This document shows, one piece after another, positions 9,136 through 16,844 of a stretch of DNA of 64,000 nucleotides. The notes beneath the pieces were generated by a model. It searched no databases and was not told the DNA's origin. It worked only from the letters and a program-made list of their open reading frames with translations. A program made the position numbers and the translations under genes. Location: assembly GCA_965658445.1 (NCBI GenBank), contig CBFHSF010000007.1, positions 62,001 to 126,000 on the forward strand. Reading direction: 5' to 3'. Each line of letters begins with the position of its first letter. Position 1 is the stretch's first letter. The stretch comes from CBFHSF01 sp965658445 (GTDB lineage: Bacteria; Bacteroidota; Bacteroidia; Flavobacteriales; Schleiferiaceae).

Positions 9136-9234
9136 GGTGTGGTATGTTTAAAGGTGGTTAATTGTCTCCCGAAAATAGTGATTTTGAATTCATAAAATAC
9201 AAGCTCACCTATTTCGTTTCTTAGATTATCCTTC

Positions 9235-9242
9235 TATTTTTG
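9235..9242 (+). promoter_or_regulatory. Bacteroidota-type -7 box before gldA
   Basis: TATTTTTG fits the TAnnTTTG -7 consensus of the Bacteroidota primary sigma factor and ends 16 bp before the gldA ATG. A TTTC about 19 bp upstream is a weak -33 match. This is a pattern match only. Confidence 0.5.
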
Positions 9243-9258
9243 ACGCAAATACTAATTT

Positions 9259-10152
9259 ATGTCCATTTCGGTATCCTCAATAACAAAGACATACGGCACA
9301 CAACGCGCCTTAGACAACGTTTCTTTTTCTGTGGGAAAAGGTGAAATCGTTGGATTCCTAGGGCCCAACGGCGCCGGAAAATCCACCATGATGAAGATCT
9401 TGACGGGATACATTCCTGCCACCGACGGTCAGGCTTCTGTTTGTGATTTATCTACGGATGAAGACTCGCTATCTATCCGGTCTAAAATCGGTTACTTACC
9501 CGAACACAACCCTCAGTACTTGGAGATGTACGTTCGTGAGTATTTGGCATTTGTCGCGGGAGTTTACGGAAAGGGAAAAGATCAAATATCTCATCTCATT
9601 GAAAAGACGGGATTGACTCCAGAGGCCAACAAGAAAATTGGACAGCTTTCCAAAGGATATAGACAACGCGTTGGATTGGCGGCTGCCATGATTCACGATC
9701 CGGAAGTATTGATTCTCGATGAACCCACAACGGGTCTCGATCCCAATCAATTGGTGGAGATTCGCGGGTTGATCAAAGAGCTCGGAAAGTCTAAAACCGT
9801 TCTTCTTTCCACCCACATTATGCAGGAGGTAGAACAGCTATGTGATAGAGTAATTATCATCAACAAGGGAAAAATCGTTGCGGATCAGCCCACAACGGAG
9901 TTGACCCACTTAAAAGGAGGAAAGGCCTATAGAGTGGAGTTTGCCTCAAAAATTTCCAAATCGGTTCTCAAGAAACTTCCCGAAGTCAGAGAAATTAAAG
10001 CCGTTTCGGATACTGAATTTATCGCCATAGAAAAGTCTGGAGATCTCAGAAAGGCACTTTTTGACTTGGCCGTATCTCAAGGCAATCAGCTCTTGGCCAT
10101 CCAGGAGGAGCACACTTCGTTGGAGGATGTGTTTCATCAGTTGACGAGGTAG
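9259..10152 (+). CDS. gldA: Gliding-motility ABC transporter ATP-binding subunit GldA
   Basis: A 297-residue cytoplasmic ABC ATPase. Walker A GPNGAGKST is at residues 35-43, the signature LSKGYRQR near 134, Walker B VLILDEPTTGLD near 155, and the switch His in LLSTHIMQEVEQLC. The sequence from MSISVSSITKTYG onward and the C-terminal extension match the GldA family, the ATPase partner of GldF and GldG in flavobacterial gliding. gldF and gldG are not adjacent here, so a general ABC-2 exporter role cannot be excluded. A seven-base tandem repeat array starts at the last base of the stop codon. Confidence 0.9.
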   Translation: MSISVSSITKTYGTQRALDNVSFSVGKGEIVGFLGPNGAGKSTMMKILTGYIPATDGQASVCDLSTDEDSLSIRSKIGYLPEHNPQYLEMYVREYLAFVAGVYGKGKDQISHLIEKTGLTPEANKKIGQLSKGYRQRVGLAAAMIHDPEVLILDEPTTGLDPNQLVEIRGLIKELGKSKTVLLSTHIMQEVEQLCDRVIIINKGKIVADQPTTELTHLKGGKAYRVEFASKISKSVLKKLPEVREIKAVSDTEFIAIEKSGDLRKALFDLAVSQGNQLLAIQEEHTSLEDVFHQLTR

Positions 10153-10216
10153 GGAACAGGCAATAGGGAACGGGCAACAGGTAACGGGTAACGGGTAACG
10201 GGGAACAGGCAACAGG
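10152..10216 (+). repeat. Heptamer tandem repeat array directly after the gldA stop
   Basis: Nine degenerate copies of a 7-bp unit, consensus GG(T/C/G)AAC(G/A), run without interruption for 65 bp and begin at the stop codon. The same unit reappears after the der stop at 15018-15040. There is no spacer structure, so this is not a CRISPR. Confidence 0.9.
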
Positions 10217-10403
10217 ATGGATTCATAGTAATTCCCTGGACTATTCTCTGCCCGGGGCTGCACCCGCAGGCCCCAGTTTCAATATCGGGATTTCTGAGCA
10301 CTAAACCCGTCAAGTAAACGTTTTCAGATGACACAATTCTACGAAACAAAAAGGAATTAGGAAAAAAGGAATTCTTAGTTATCCCAGTTCAGTAAATCAA
10401 CCT
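10217..10403. other. Intergenic stretch without a convincing gene
   Basis: I see no coding signal here. A G+C-rich imperfect hairpin lies at about 10255-10275 (GGGGCTGC and GCAGGCCCC around ACCC) without a T-run. The segment separates two heptamer arrays. Confidence 0.5.
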
Positions 10404-10493
10404 CCCCTTATTCCTTCATTCTTCCTCATTCCTTCCCACTCACCCCTCACCACTCACTACTCACCACTAGTCACAAGTCACAAGTCACCAGTA
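10404..10493 (-). repeat. Heptamer tandem repeat array, minus-sense
   Basis: From 10438 to 10493 there are eight contiguous 7-bp units (plus-strand forms ACTCACC, ACTAGTC, ACAAGTC). The same period continues in a degenerate, pyrimidine-rich form back to about 10404. On the minus strand the units read GTGACTT or GTGAGTA, related to the arrays near 43.7-43.8 kb. The stop codon of the small minus-strand ORF (10485-10595) lies within the first units. Confidence 0.85.
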
Positions 10494-10595
10494 GCCACCA
10501 TCTCCCCATTTGCCTCCCACCAACTTCCCTATTATCTTTATGCCTAGGATCCAAACGAGTAGTCCGAACCAAAAACCAAAATACCTCCTCCTCAT
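10485..10595 (-). CDS. Possible 36-residue membrane microprotein
   Basis: An ATG at 10595 opens a 36-codon frame that begins with three Arg, continues with a Trp- and Phe-rich hydrophobic helix (about residues 5-24) and ends in a Gly/Trp-rich tail (GGKWGDGGYW). The Arg-rich start and single helix fit a small inner-membrane protein. Its stop falls at the edge of a heptamer array, as for several real genes in this window, which mildly supports it. A longer reading from 10718 has no such character. Its ATG overlaps, on the other strand, the ATG of the broken gene at 10594. I recognise no family. Confidence 0.4.
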   Translation of the reverse strand: MRRRYFGFWFGLLVWILGIKIIGKLVGGKWGDGGYW

Positions 10596-11151
10596 GACAA
10601 AATCCTCACGTGTAATCCTTTTCGCTGCCTTTCTTTTTGCATTTTCCCTTTCTATGTATTCACAAAGCGCAACCTCTGGAAATCCCAAATGAGGCGAAGC
10701 CGAAAGGCGGCAACACATTCAAAACACCCAAGATTCTACCACGTGGGATCTGGAGAAATTGGAAATGGACAAACAACTCATTGGTTTGGACATGGCGGGT
10801 CCTTTTGAATTGGCAGCCCTTCCTGTACCGAGTTACGAACTGACCATGGGAAGTGATGAGGTAGCCAACGGAAACCAACCGGGGCAGTTTACCGCAGGTG
10901 ACAAATCACTCTACATGAACTCCTTTTTTGTGGCAAAAAATTCATTGAATGAAGATTTTCTTGGAGAAAGAGACGACGAGGTGTTTTTTCAAATTCTAGT
11001 CGTTTCCCCTGAAGCGGAACCCTAAGCTTTGACATTAACAAAGAGCTACGGTGGAGAATACGTCTTTGAATGTGCAAGAATGTACCATGGAAATCCTCCG
11101 GCAACGGATTGGAAGAAGGTTTTTGGAATCACTACGTTTGAACTGGGATGA
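10594..11151 (+). pseudogene. Broken secreted-protein gene with two in-frame stops
   Basis: One frame runs from an ATG with a clear signal peptide (SSRVILFAAFLFAFSLSMYS) to the double stop at 11149-11154. It is interrupted by TGA at 10690-10692 and TAA at 11023-11025, with no frame change. The three pieces (32, 110 and 41 codons) read as ordinary protein, and the last contains GGEYVFECARMYHG. An intact product would have been about 185 residues and exported. I recognise no family. Decay by point mutation is the simplest reading. Stop-codon readthrough at two different stops, or two sequencing errors, is less likely. Confidence 0.65.
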
Positions 11152-11232
11152 TGAGGTTTTTATATATGATGACTACTCAATCTACCTATTTCGATAAACA
11201 AAAAGAGTAAACACAAAGCAAATAAATGCCAG

Positions 11233-11370
11233 ATGTTTGAAACCCTAATTTTTTTATCAATTTCCGGTGTCTTTGCCGCCATTGGACACATCCGTGAGGA
11301 GAGGAGAAGGCGCGAGAAAGCGCGGAAAAATTGGGAGCGTTTTAAGGAAGATTTGCCGAGTAAAAAATAG
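11233..11370 (+). CDS. Possible 45-residue single-pass membrane protein
   Basis: An ATG at 11233 opens a frame with a hydrophobic N-terminal helix (FETLIFLSISGVFAAIG) followed by a strongly basic helix rich in Arg, Lys and Glu, ending PSKK. The layout is that of a small membrane-anchored helix. The surrounding 330 bp hold no other convincing gene. No family was recognised and no ribosome binding site stands out. Confidence 0.4.
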   Translation: MFETLIFLSISGVFAAIGHIREERRRREKARKNWERFKEDLPSKK

Positions 11371-11481
11371 AGCGATTTATCAAAATACTTTGAAGCTCCA
11401 AAACAAACCAAATTCCATAGGTTTTTCCGAAATTAGAGCATGTGAAAGCTATAAATGCCAATAACCTAACCTCACCGAGCA

Positions 11482-11913
11482 ATGCGCCACATTCAAACCG
11501 AAATTACCATCAATGCACCTTGCGACATCATTTGGGAAGTCTTGATGGATTTTGAAAATTATCCGAGTTGGAACCCCTTTATTCAGTCTCTTTCAGGGGA
11601 GCCTCAGGTGGGGAGCACACTGAAAGTAGAAATCCATCCTCCAGAAGCCAAACCCATGGTTTTTAAACCCAAGGTTCTCAACGTAGTGCCTCAATCCGAA
11701 TTTCGTTGGTTGGGAAAGGGACCCCTGCCTAGATTGTTTGATGGTGAACACTTGTTTAAGTTGGAGTCTATCGAGGAGACTAAAACGCGTTTTATCCACG
11801 AAGAAGAATTTACAGGTGTCCTTGTGGGCCTATCCAAAAAATTACTTGACAAAACGGAGTTTGGGTTTTCCCATATGAACGAAGCTCTTAAGGAAGAATG
11901 CGAGAAACGTTAA
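11482..11913 (+). CDS. SRPBCC (START/polyketide-cyclase-like) domain protein
   Basis: This 143-residue cytoplasmic protein is a single SRPBCC fold. It opens with ITINAPCDIIWEVLMDFENYPSWNPFI, the classic first strand and helix of the family, contains EFRWLG, and ends in a long C-terminal helix. Such proteins bind hydrophobic ligands in a helix-grip pocket. The ligand is unknown. The gene stands alone, 57 bp before the DUF2200 gene. Confidence 0.9.
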   Translation: MRHIQTEITINAPCDIIWEVLMDFENYPSWNPFIQSLSGEPQVGSTLKVEIHPPEAKPMVFKPKVLNVVPQSEFRWLGKGPLPRLFDGEHLFKLESIEETKTRFIHEEEFTGVLVGLSKKLLDKTEFGFSHMNEALKEECEKR

Positions 11914-11970
11914 CTTTGGTAATTACGCAATTATTGAAAATTCAACGGTTCTAATAAAAAATCAATTCCA

Positions 11971-12342
11971 ATGGCTACCTCTAAAACGACTCCCGAACAC
12001 AATGCGCGCATTGCGGCCATGATATTTTCTTCCGTCTATCCTCACTACGTGACTAAGGTCGAAGGCAAGGGACGCACTAAGGCAGAACTGCATCAAGTCA
12101 TTGAATGGTTAACGGGTTTTGACGAAGCCGCACTCCAAGAACAAATTGATAAGAAATCTACTTTTGAGCAGTTTTTTGAAGAGGCCACTCTCCATCCCAA
12201 TGCCTCCCTAATCAAAGGGGTGATTTGTGGATACCGAGTGGAGGAACTTGACAATCCGCTCACTCAAAAAGCACGGTACCTGGACAAGGTGGTAGATGAG
12301 CTTGCCAAAGGCAAGAAGATAGAGAAGATTATGAGAGAGTGA
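11971..12342 (+). CDS. DUF2200 family protein
   Basis: A 123-residue soluble protein in which the family pattern is clear: MIFSSVYPHYVTKVEGKGRTKAELHQVIEWLTG, then a segment with HPNASLIKGVICGYRVEEL. The function of the family is unknown. It ends 130 bp before a plus-strand terminator. Confidence 0.9.
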   Translation: MATSKTTPEHNARIAAMIFSSVYPHYVTKVEGKGRTKAELHQVIEWLTGFDEAALQEQIDKKSTFEQFFEEATLHPNASLIKGVICGYRVEELDNPLTQKARYLDKVVDELAKGKKIEKIMRE

Positions 12343-12471
12343 TTTTTCATGTTAGCTGGTGCGACAGCAAATGCTCATCCATCATATAATCCAATACTAA
12401 ATTTTTCGCGGGGACAAGATTGCCTCGCACTAAACGTGCTCGGCGGTCTTAGAAGGATAACAGCCCAAGAA

Positions 12472-12500
12472 AAAGGCATCTTAATCAGATGCTCTTTTTT
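12472..12500 (+). terminator. Intrinsic terminator after the DUF2200 gene
   Basis: The stem GCATCT / AGATGC with a TAATC loop is preceded by an A-run and followed by TCTTTTTT. It is oriented to stop plus-strand transcription from the DUF2200 gene. Confidence 0.65.
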
Positions 12501-12552
12501 ATTTCTCCTCTTTTCGCTTAAGCAAGCTTGCTCAAGATTGAGAAATAAAAAA
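12495..12552. repeat. Long AT-rich inverted repeat
   Basis: Arms TTTTTTATTTCTC (12495-12507) and GAGAAATAAAAAA (12540-12552) pair perfectly and enclose an inner near-palindrome centred on AGCAAGCTTGCT. It overlaps the terminators on both sides, so it may be part of a composite bidirectional terminator between the DUF2200 gene and the tRNA. Confidence 0.6.
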
Positions 12553-12580
12553 AGGGAACCCATTTCTGGATTCCCTTTTT
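12549..12580 (-). terminator. Intrinsic terminator of the tRNA gene
   Basis: The stem AAAAAGGGAA / TTCCCTTTTT, with two more G-C pairs towards the loop, starts 5 bp past the tRNA 3' end on the minus strand and leads into a T-run in that direction. Confidence 0.75.
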
Positions 12581-12584
12581 CTTG

Positions 12585-12657
<73 letters not shown>

Positions 12658-12755
12658 CTATTGTGGGTGCAAATATAGACTCATTTTGGTTTTTACCAAA
12701 GGAAACGTGAGAAAATAAGGAATTAATCCGCACCTTTGCAGCAAATAAATTGAGA

Positions 12756-13637
12756 ATGAGTCACAAAGCAGGCTTTGTAAATATTATTGGGAATCCCAAT
12801 GTGGGGAAATCGACGCTTATGAACGCTTTGGTGGGAGAAAAACTCTCCATCATTACGTCGAAGGCGCAGACCACTCGCCACAGAATTTTTGGGATTGTGA
12901 ATGAGGAGGATTACCAGATTGTATTTTCGGATACTCCAGGGGTTATCCAGCCGGCATATGCTTTGCAAGAGTCTATGATGAAGTTTGTGGGTTCGGCTTT
13001 TGAAGATGCTGATATCTTTATCTACATGATCGAGGTGGGAGAGAAGAAGCTCAAGGACGAGAAGTTCTATGCCAAGCTTCAGAATACAAAGGTTCCCATG
13101 CTCTTGCTTCTCAATAAGATTGATACCATTGACCAAGAGACTTTGGAGTCTCATGTGGCTTTTTGGAAGGAAGAGTTTCCCAATGCGGAGATCATTCCAC
13201 TTTCGGCATTGGAGAAGTTCAACACCGATCATGTGATGAGTCGCATCTTAGACTTGTTGCCTGAATCACCTCCCTTCTTTGATAAAAGTGCTTTGACCGA
13301 TAAGACGGAGCGATTCTTTGTTTCAGAAATCATTCGCGAAAAGATTCTTCTCAACTACAAAAAAGAGATTCCCTATTCAGTGGAAATCGTAGTTGACGAG
13401 TTCAAAGAAGAAGAGGACATCATTAGAATGCGCGCCGAAATTTTGGTGGCCAGAAATTCTCAAAAGGGGATTTTGATTGGTCACAAAGGATCTGCTTTGA
13501 AGCGCGTAGGAACCCAAGCACGCCACGACTTGGAAGACTTTTTCCAAAAGAAGGTCTTTATCGAGCTTCACGTTAAAGTGAGCAAGGACTGGAGAAATGA
13601 CCAGAAAAGTCTAAAACGTTTCGGATATTTGCAGTAA
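12756..13637 (+). CDS. era: GTPase Era
   Basis: About 293 residues from the ATG at 12756; a TTG two codons earlier is less likely. Era binds the 3' end of 16S rRNA and helps 30S maturation. The G domain has NPNVGKST near residue 12, DTPG and NKID. The C-terminal KH domain contains ILIGHKGSALKRVG. A CACCTTTG box at 12731-12738 may be the -7 element. It is followed by der 60 bp on, the usual pairing in this phylum. Confidence 0.97.
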   Translation: MSHKAGFVNIIGNPNVGKSTLMNALVGEKLSIITSKAQTTRHRIFGIVNEEDYQIVFSDTPGVIQPAYALQESMMKFVGSAFEDADIFIYMIEVGEKKLKDEKFYAKLQNTKVPMLLLLNKIDTIDQETLESHVAFWKEEFPNAEIIPLSALEKFNTDHVMSRILDLLPESPPFFDKSALTDKTERFFVSEIIREKILLNYKKEIPYSVEIVVDEFKEEEDIIRMRAEILVARNSQKGILIGHKGSALKRVGTQARHDLEDFFQKKVFIELHVKVSKDWRNDQKSLKRFGYLQ

Positions 13638-13697
13638 GATTTCAAGGGGGCAGTGATTGCATAGACATACCGTCCCACAGAGATAAAACACCATTTC

Positions 13698-15011
13698 ATG
13701 TCAAACATTATTGCCATTGTGGGTCGTCCCAATGTTGGGAAGTCAACACTATTTAATCGACTGATTCAACGCAGAGAAGCCATCGTGGATTCCGTAGAAG
13801 GAGTTACACGTGATAGACATTACGGACAGTCAGACTGGAATGGAGTTCCCTTTTCGGTAATCGACACAGGTGGTTACGTAGAAGGGTCGGATGACGTCTT
13901 TGAAGGCGAAATCAGAAACCAAGTGCACCTCGCCATTGACGAAGCCAATGTGATTTTGTTTGTAGTGGATGTTGAAGCGGGTATTACCGACTTCGACAAA
14001 GAAATTGCCGCCATCCTTCGCAAGAGCAAGAAAGAAGTGGTTTTGGCTGTAAACAAGGTGGATAACCACGCGCGCATTGCGGAAGCTACCGAATTCTATT
14101 CTTTGGGAATGGGTGAGTACCACTGTATTTCTTCAACCAACGGGTCCGGAACCGGCGAGCTTTTGGATGAATTGGTTGGGCACCTAGATCAGGAAGCCGT
14201 ATTTACGGATGAAACCGAAGGTCTTCCCAGAGTTGCGGTGATAGGACGTCCCAACGTTGGGAAATCCTCCATGGTAAATGCACTTTACGACGAAGAGAGA
14301 AACATAGTGACAGATGTCGCGGGAACTACTCGCGATACGGTAAATACTCGCTTTACCAAATTTGGTCACGACTTTATGATATTGGATACTGCCGGTCTTA
14401 GAAAGAAGACTAAGGTTCATGAAAACTTGGAGTTCTATTCTGTAATGCGCTCCGTTCGCACCATTGAGAACTCAGATGTTTGTATGCTTTTGATCGACGC
14501 CACCCGTGGTTTTGAAGCCCAAGATCAGGCCATCTTCCACTTGGCGGAGAAAAACAAAAAGGGAATCGTAGTGGTGGTCAACAAATGGGATTTGGTAGAG
14601 AAAGAAACCAATACCATCAAGGAGGCCGAAGAGTACATTCGCAAGAAAACGGCTCCCTTTACCGATTACCCTATAATTTTCACTTCGGCATTGACCAAGC
14701 AGAGAATTCTCAAAGCCCTAGATGCCGTGATGGAAGTATATGAAAGGCGTTCCAACCGGATTTCGACCTCCAAGCTCAATGAGTTGGTGTTGCCCATGGT
14801 AAAAGACAACCCGCCTCCAATGCTCAAGGGAAAGAGCATTAAGATTAAATACATTACGCAGTTGCCGACACCCACCCCTCAGTTTGTGTTCTTTGCCAAC
14901 TTACCACAGTACATTAAAGATCCCTACAAGCGCTATGTGGAAAATAGATTCCGCAAGATGTTTGATTTCCACGGGGTGCCCATTCAGTTGTATTTTAGGA
15001 AGTCTTCTTAG
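13698..15011 (+). CDS. der: Ribosome biogenesis GTPase Der
   Basis: The 437-residue protein has the tandem GTPase domains diagnostic of Der (EngA), needed for 50S assembly. The first P-loop GRPNVGKST is at residues 8-16 and the second, GRPNVGKSS, near 183. DTGG and DTAG switch motifs and NKVD and NKWD specificity motifs are present. The C-terminal KH-like domain ends in VPIQLYFRKSS. Three copies of the heptamer seen after gldA start 7 bp beyond its stop. Confidence 0.97.
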   Translation: MSNIIAIVGRPNVGKSTLFNRLIQRREAIVDSVEGVTRDRHYGQSDWNGVPFSVIDTGGYVEGSDDVFEGEIRNQVHLAIDEANVILFVVDVEAGITDFDKEIAAILRKSKKEVVLAVNKVDNHARIAEATEFYSLGMGEYHCISSTNGSGTGELLDELVGHLDQEAVFTDETEGLPRVAVIGRPNVGKSSMVNALYDEERNIVTDVAGTTRDTVNTRFTKFGHDFMILDTAGLRKKTKVHENLEFYSVMRSVRTIENSDVCMLLIDATRGFEAQDQAIFHLAEKNKKGIVVVVNKWDLVEKETNTIKEAEEYIRKKTAPFTDYPIIFTSALTKQRILKALDAVMEVYERRSNRISTSKLNELVLPMVKDNPPPMLKGKSIKIKYITQLPTPTPQFVFFANLPQYIKDPYKRYVENRFRKMFDFHGVPIQLYFRKSS

Positions 15012-15017
15012 GAAGGA

Positions 15018-15040
15018 GGTAACAGGTAACGGGCAACAGG
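15018..15040 (+). repeat. Heptamer repeats after the der stop
   Basis: Three copies of a 7-bp unit (GGTAACA, GGTAACG, GGCAACA) plus GG start 7 bp past the der stop codon, in the same orientation as the array after gldA. Confidence 0.8.
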
Positions 15041-15197
15041 AAGAGAGCGCAGCTTTCCCCAGTCCCTGCCCTATAAACTTTCCCCACACCCAAAGCGTTA
15101 TTCTTATAGTGTTTGGAACTTTAATGACCCCATTCAGACATTCGATCACCGGAAGCCCACTCGGCTTCTCAGTATTCATCAGAAAAGAAAACATCAT

Positions 15198-15560
15198 ATG
15201 AAAGCCATTTGGAAAGGTCAGATCATCGCAGAATCCGANNNNNNNNNNNNNNNNNNNNNNNNNNNNNNNNNNNNNNNNNNNNNNNNNNNNNNNNNNNNNN
15301 NNNNNNNNNNNNNNNNNNNNNNNNNNNNNNNNNNNNNCGAGGGAAATGCATATTTCCCGGTAGATTCCATTAAAAAGGAGTTTTTTGAAGACTCCTCAAC
15401 CCATTCCGTTTGTCCTTGGAAAGGAGTAGCCTCTTACTACAATGTTGTAGTGGATGGCGAGAAGAATCCTTCCGCTGCTTGGTACTACCCAGAGCCTAAA
15501 GATGCTGCGGCAGAAATCAAAGATCACGTTGCCTTTTGGCGCGGAGTAGAAGTTGTGTAG
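15198..15560 (+). CDS. DUF427 family protein, interrupted by a scaffold gap
   Basis: The N-terminus MKAIWKGQIIAES and the part after the gap (EGNAYFPVDSIKKEFF, CPWKGVASYYNVVVDG, AAWYYPEPKDAA, FWRGVEVV) match the DUF427 family from end to end. Members are about 93 residues, so the 99 N in the middle should stand for only about 5-6 missing codons. The family has a small beta-barrel fold and unknown biochemical role. A strong terminator follows. Confidence 0.9.
   Translation: MKAIWKGQIIAESXXXXXXXXXXXXXXXXXXXXXXXXXXXXXXXXXXEGNAYFPVDSIKKEFFEDSSTHSVCPWKGVASYYNVVVDGEKNPSAAWYYPEPKDAAAEIKDHVAFWRGVEVV
15239..15337. other. Assembly gap (99 N)
   Basis: A run of unknown bases inside the DUF427 gene. The flanking protein suggests that fewer than 20 bases are really missing. 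Confidence 0.95.
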
Positions 15561-15603
15561 TAAGGCTCCGAGAGATTTTAGTTTTGAGACTTTGGTTTTA
15601 TAA

Positions 15604-15641
15604 GAAAGCCCCGGATTCCATATAGAATCAGGGGCTTTTTT
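15604..15641 (+). terminator. Intrinsic terminator after the DUF427 gene
   Basis: The stem AAAGCCCC-GATTC pairs with GAATC-GGGGCTTT around a CATATA loop, with one mismatch, and is followed by T6. It is 44 bp past the DUF427 stop and could also act on the convergent minus strand. Confidence 0.85.
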
Positions 15642-15689
15642 AATGCTTTTCAATATTGTTATCAGGCAATGCAGACTATGTTGCTGGCA

Positions 15690-15759
15690 TTACGGATTCC
15701 GAATCATTCATTCCGTACCACACATTCCGAATTACCCACTCCGAATTACCCATTGCGAA
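15690..15759 (-). repeat. Five 14-bp tandem repeats abutting the peroxidase stop
   Basis: Five exact-length 14-bp units, sense consensus TTCGGAATGGGTAA, end exactly at the stop codon of the minus-strand peroxidase gene. The period is twice seven, and the units diverge by several bases from each other. Confidence 0.85.
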
Positions 15760-16806
15760 TTATTTAAGCCAGGCGGGATTCTCCACAAACTCAAAATCGG
15801 TAAGCGTCTTTAAGAAATTTACCATGTCTGCCTTTTCTTGTTCTGTCAATCCCAAGGGAGCGATTTTACCGCTTTTATTGGGATGGGCTTTTCCTCCTGA
15901 ATTGTAATGCTCTAACACTTCTTCTAATGTAGCCACCTGCCCTTTGTGCATGTAGGGGGCCGTGAGTTCCACATTTCGCAAACTCGGAACCACAAATACA
16001 GAAAGATCTGCGCTGTCTAGGGTAAATCGGAATCTGCCCACATCCTCATAGCTTTCTTCAAGGCCTGTGTTGGCGAACTCATAATTGGAAAAATTGAATC
16101 CCGAATGACAGCTAGAACACTGAGTTCTGCTGCTCATGAACAAATCCATTCCCCTTTTTTCTGAAGGACTCAGGGCGCTTGTATTTCCATTTTGATATTC
16201 ATCAAATCGGCTGTTTCCACTGATCAAAGTCCGTTGAAAAACCCCCAACGCACGTGTAATCACAAAGGGATCTGGATTGCGTCCATAGGCCTCTTGACTC
16301 ATTTGAACGTATTCCGATAGAGTGTTGAGTTCTTCAGAAATATCCACGATGTTATGCGCAAATTCATTGTGTTCCTGAATGGGAACCAAAACCTGCATTT
16401 CTAGGGTGGGGACACTGCCTTCCCTCAAAAGATGAGGTTTGTATCCTACGTTGGCCAAACTGGGTGCATTGCGAGTGCCAGGTCTATTAAATGCTCCTGG
16501 AGTAGTGGCTAAGTTATCTGCAAACGACAGGTTGGGCATGTGGCAACTTCCACAGCTCACAGAGGAGTCAATGGAAAGCACAGGGTCGTAGAACAACTTC
16601 TTTCCCAATTCCCATCGAACCGTTGAATATTCATTGCCCTCGGGAAACTCCATGTTGGGGAATCCCTTGGGAGGAACGAGTATTTCGGGCAAAACCGTTT
16701 CACTCAGGGTTTGGTCCTTCTGACAAGAAACACCCGCCCACAGGAGCGCCCCTCCAAGGAGGAGCGCTCTTACTGTAGACGATATGTTTCGCTGTTTGCT
16801 TTTCAA
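15760..16806 (-). CDS. Diheme cytochrome c peroxidase (MauG/CcpA/MbnH family) lipoprotein 1
   Basis: The 348-residue protein has a lipoprotein signal peptide (AGVSC, Cys28). Heme-binding motifs CGSCH (85-89) and CSSCH (230-234) and the closing segment LRNVELTAPYMHKGQVATLEEVLEHYNSGG are typical of bacterial diheme peroxidases. It follows a second such gene and an mbnP-like gene in the same direction, which favours an MbnH-like role (oxidative modification of a partner protein) over plain peroxide removal. The choice between these is inference. Confidence 0.93.
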   Translation of the reverse strand: MKSKQRNISSTVRALLLGGALLWAGVSCQKDQTLSETVLPEILVPPKGFPNMEFPEGNEYSTVRWELGKKLFYDPVLSIDSSVSCGSCHMPNLSFADNLATTPGAFNRPGTRNAPSLANVGYKPHLLREGSVPTLEMQVLVPIQEHNEFAHNIVDISEELNTLSEYVQMSQEAYGRNPDPFVITRALGVFQRTLISGNSRFDEYQNGNTSALSPSEKRGMDLFMSSRTQCSSCHSGFNFSNYEFANTGLEESYEDVGRFRFTLDSADLSVFVVPSLRNVELTAPYMHKGQVATLEEVLEHYNSGGKAHPNKSGKIAPLGLTEQEKADMVNFLKTLTDFEFVENPAWLK

Positions 16807-16844
16807 TGTGCTCCTAAGATTTTATTCGTTTAAAACGGATTCGC

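Noticed and set aside
10152..10493. CRISPR-like array
   Set aside because: Units are 7 bp, contiguous and degenerate, with no spacers and no cas genes nearby.
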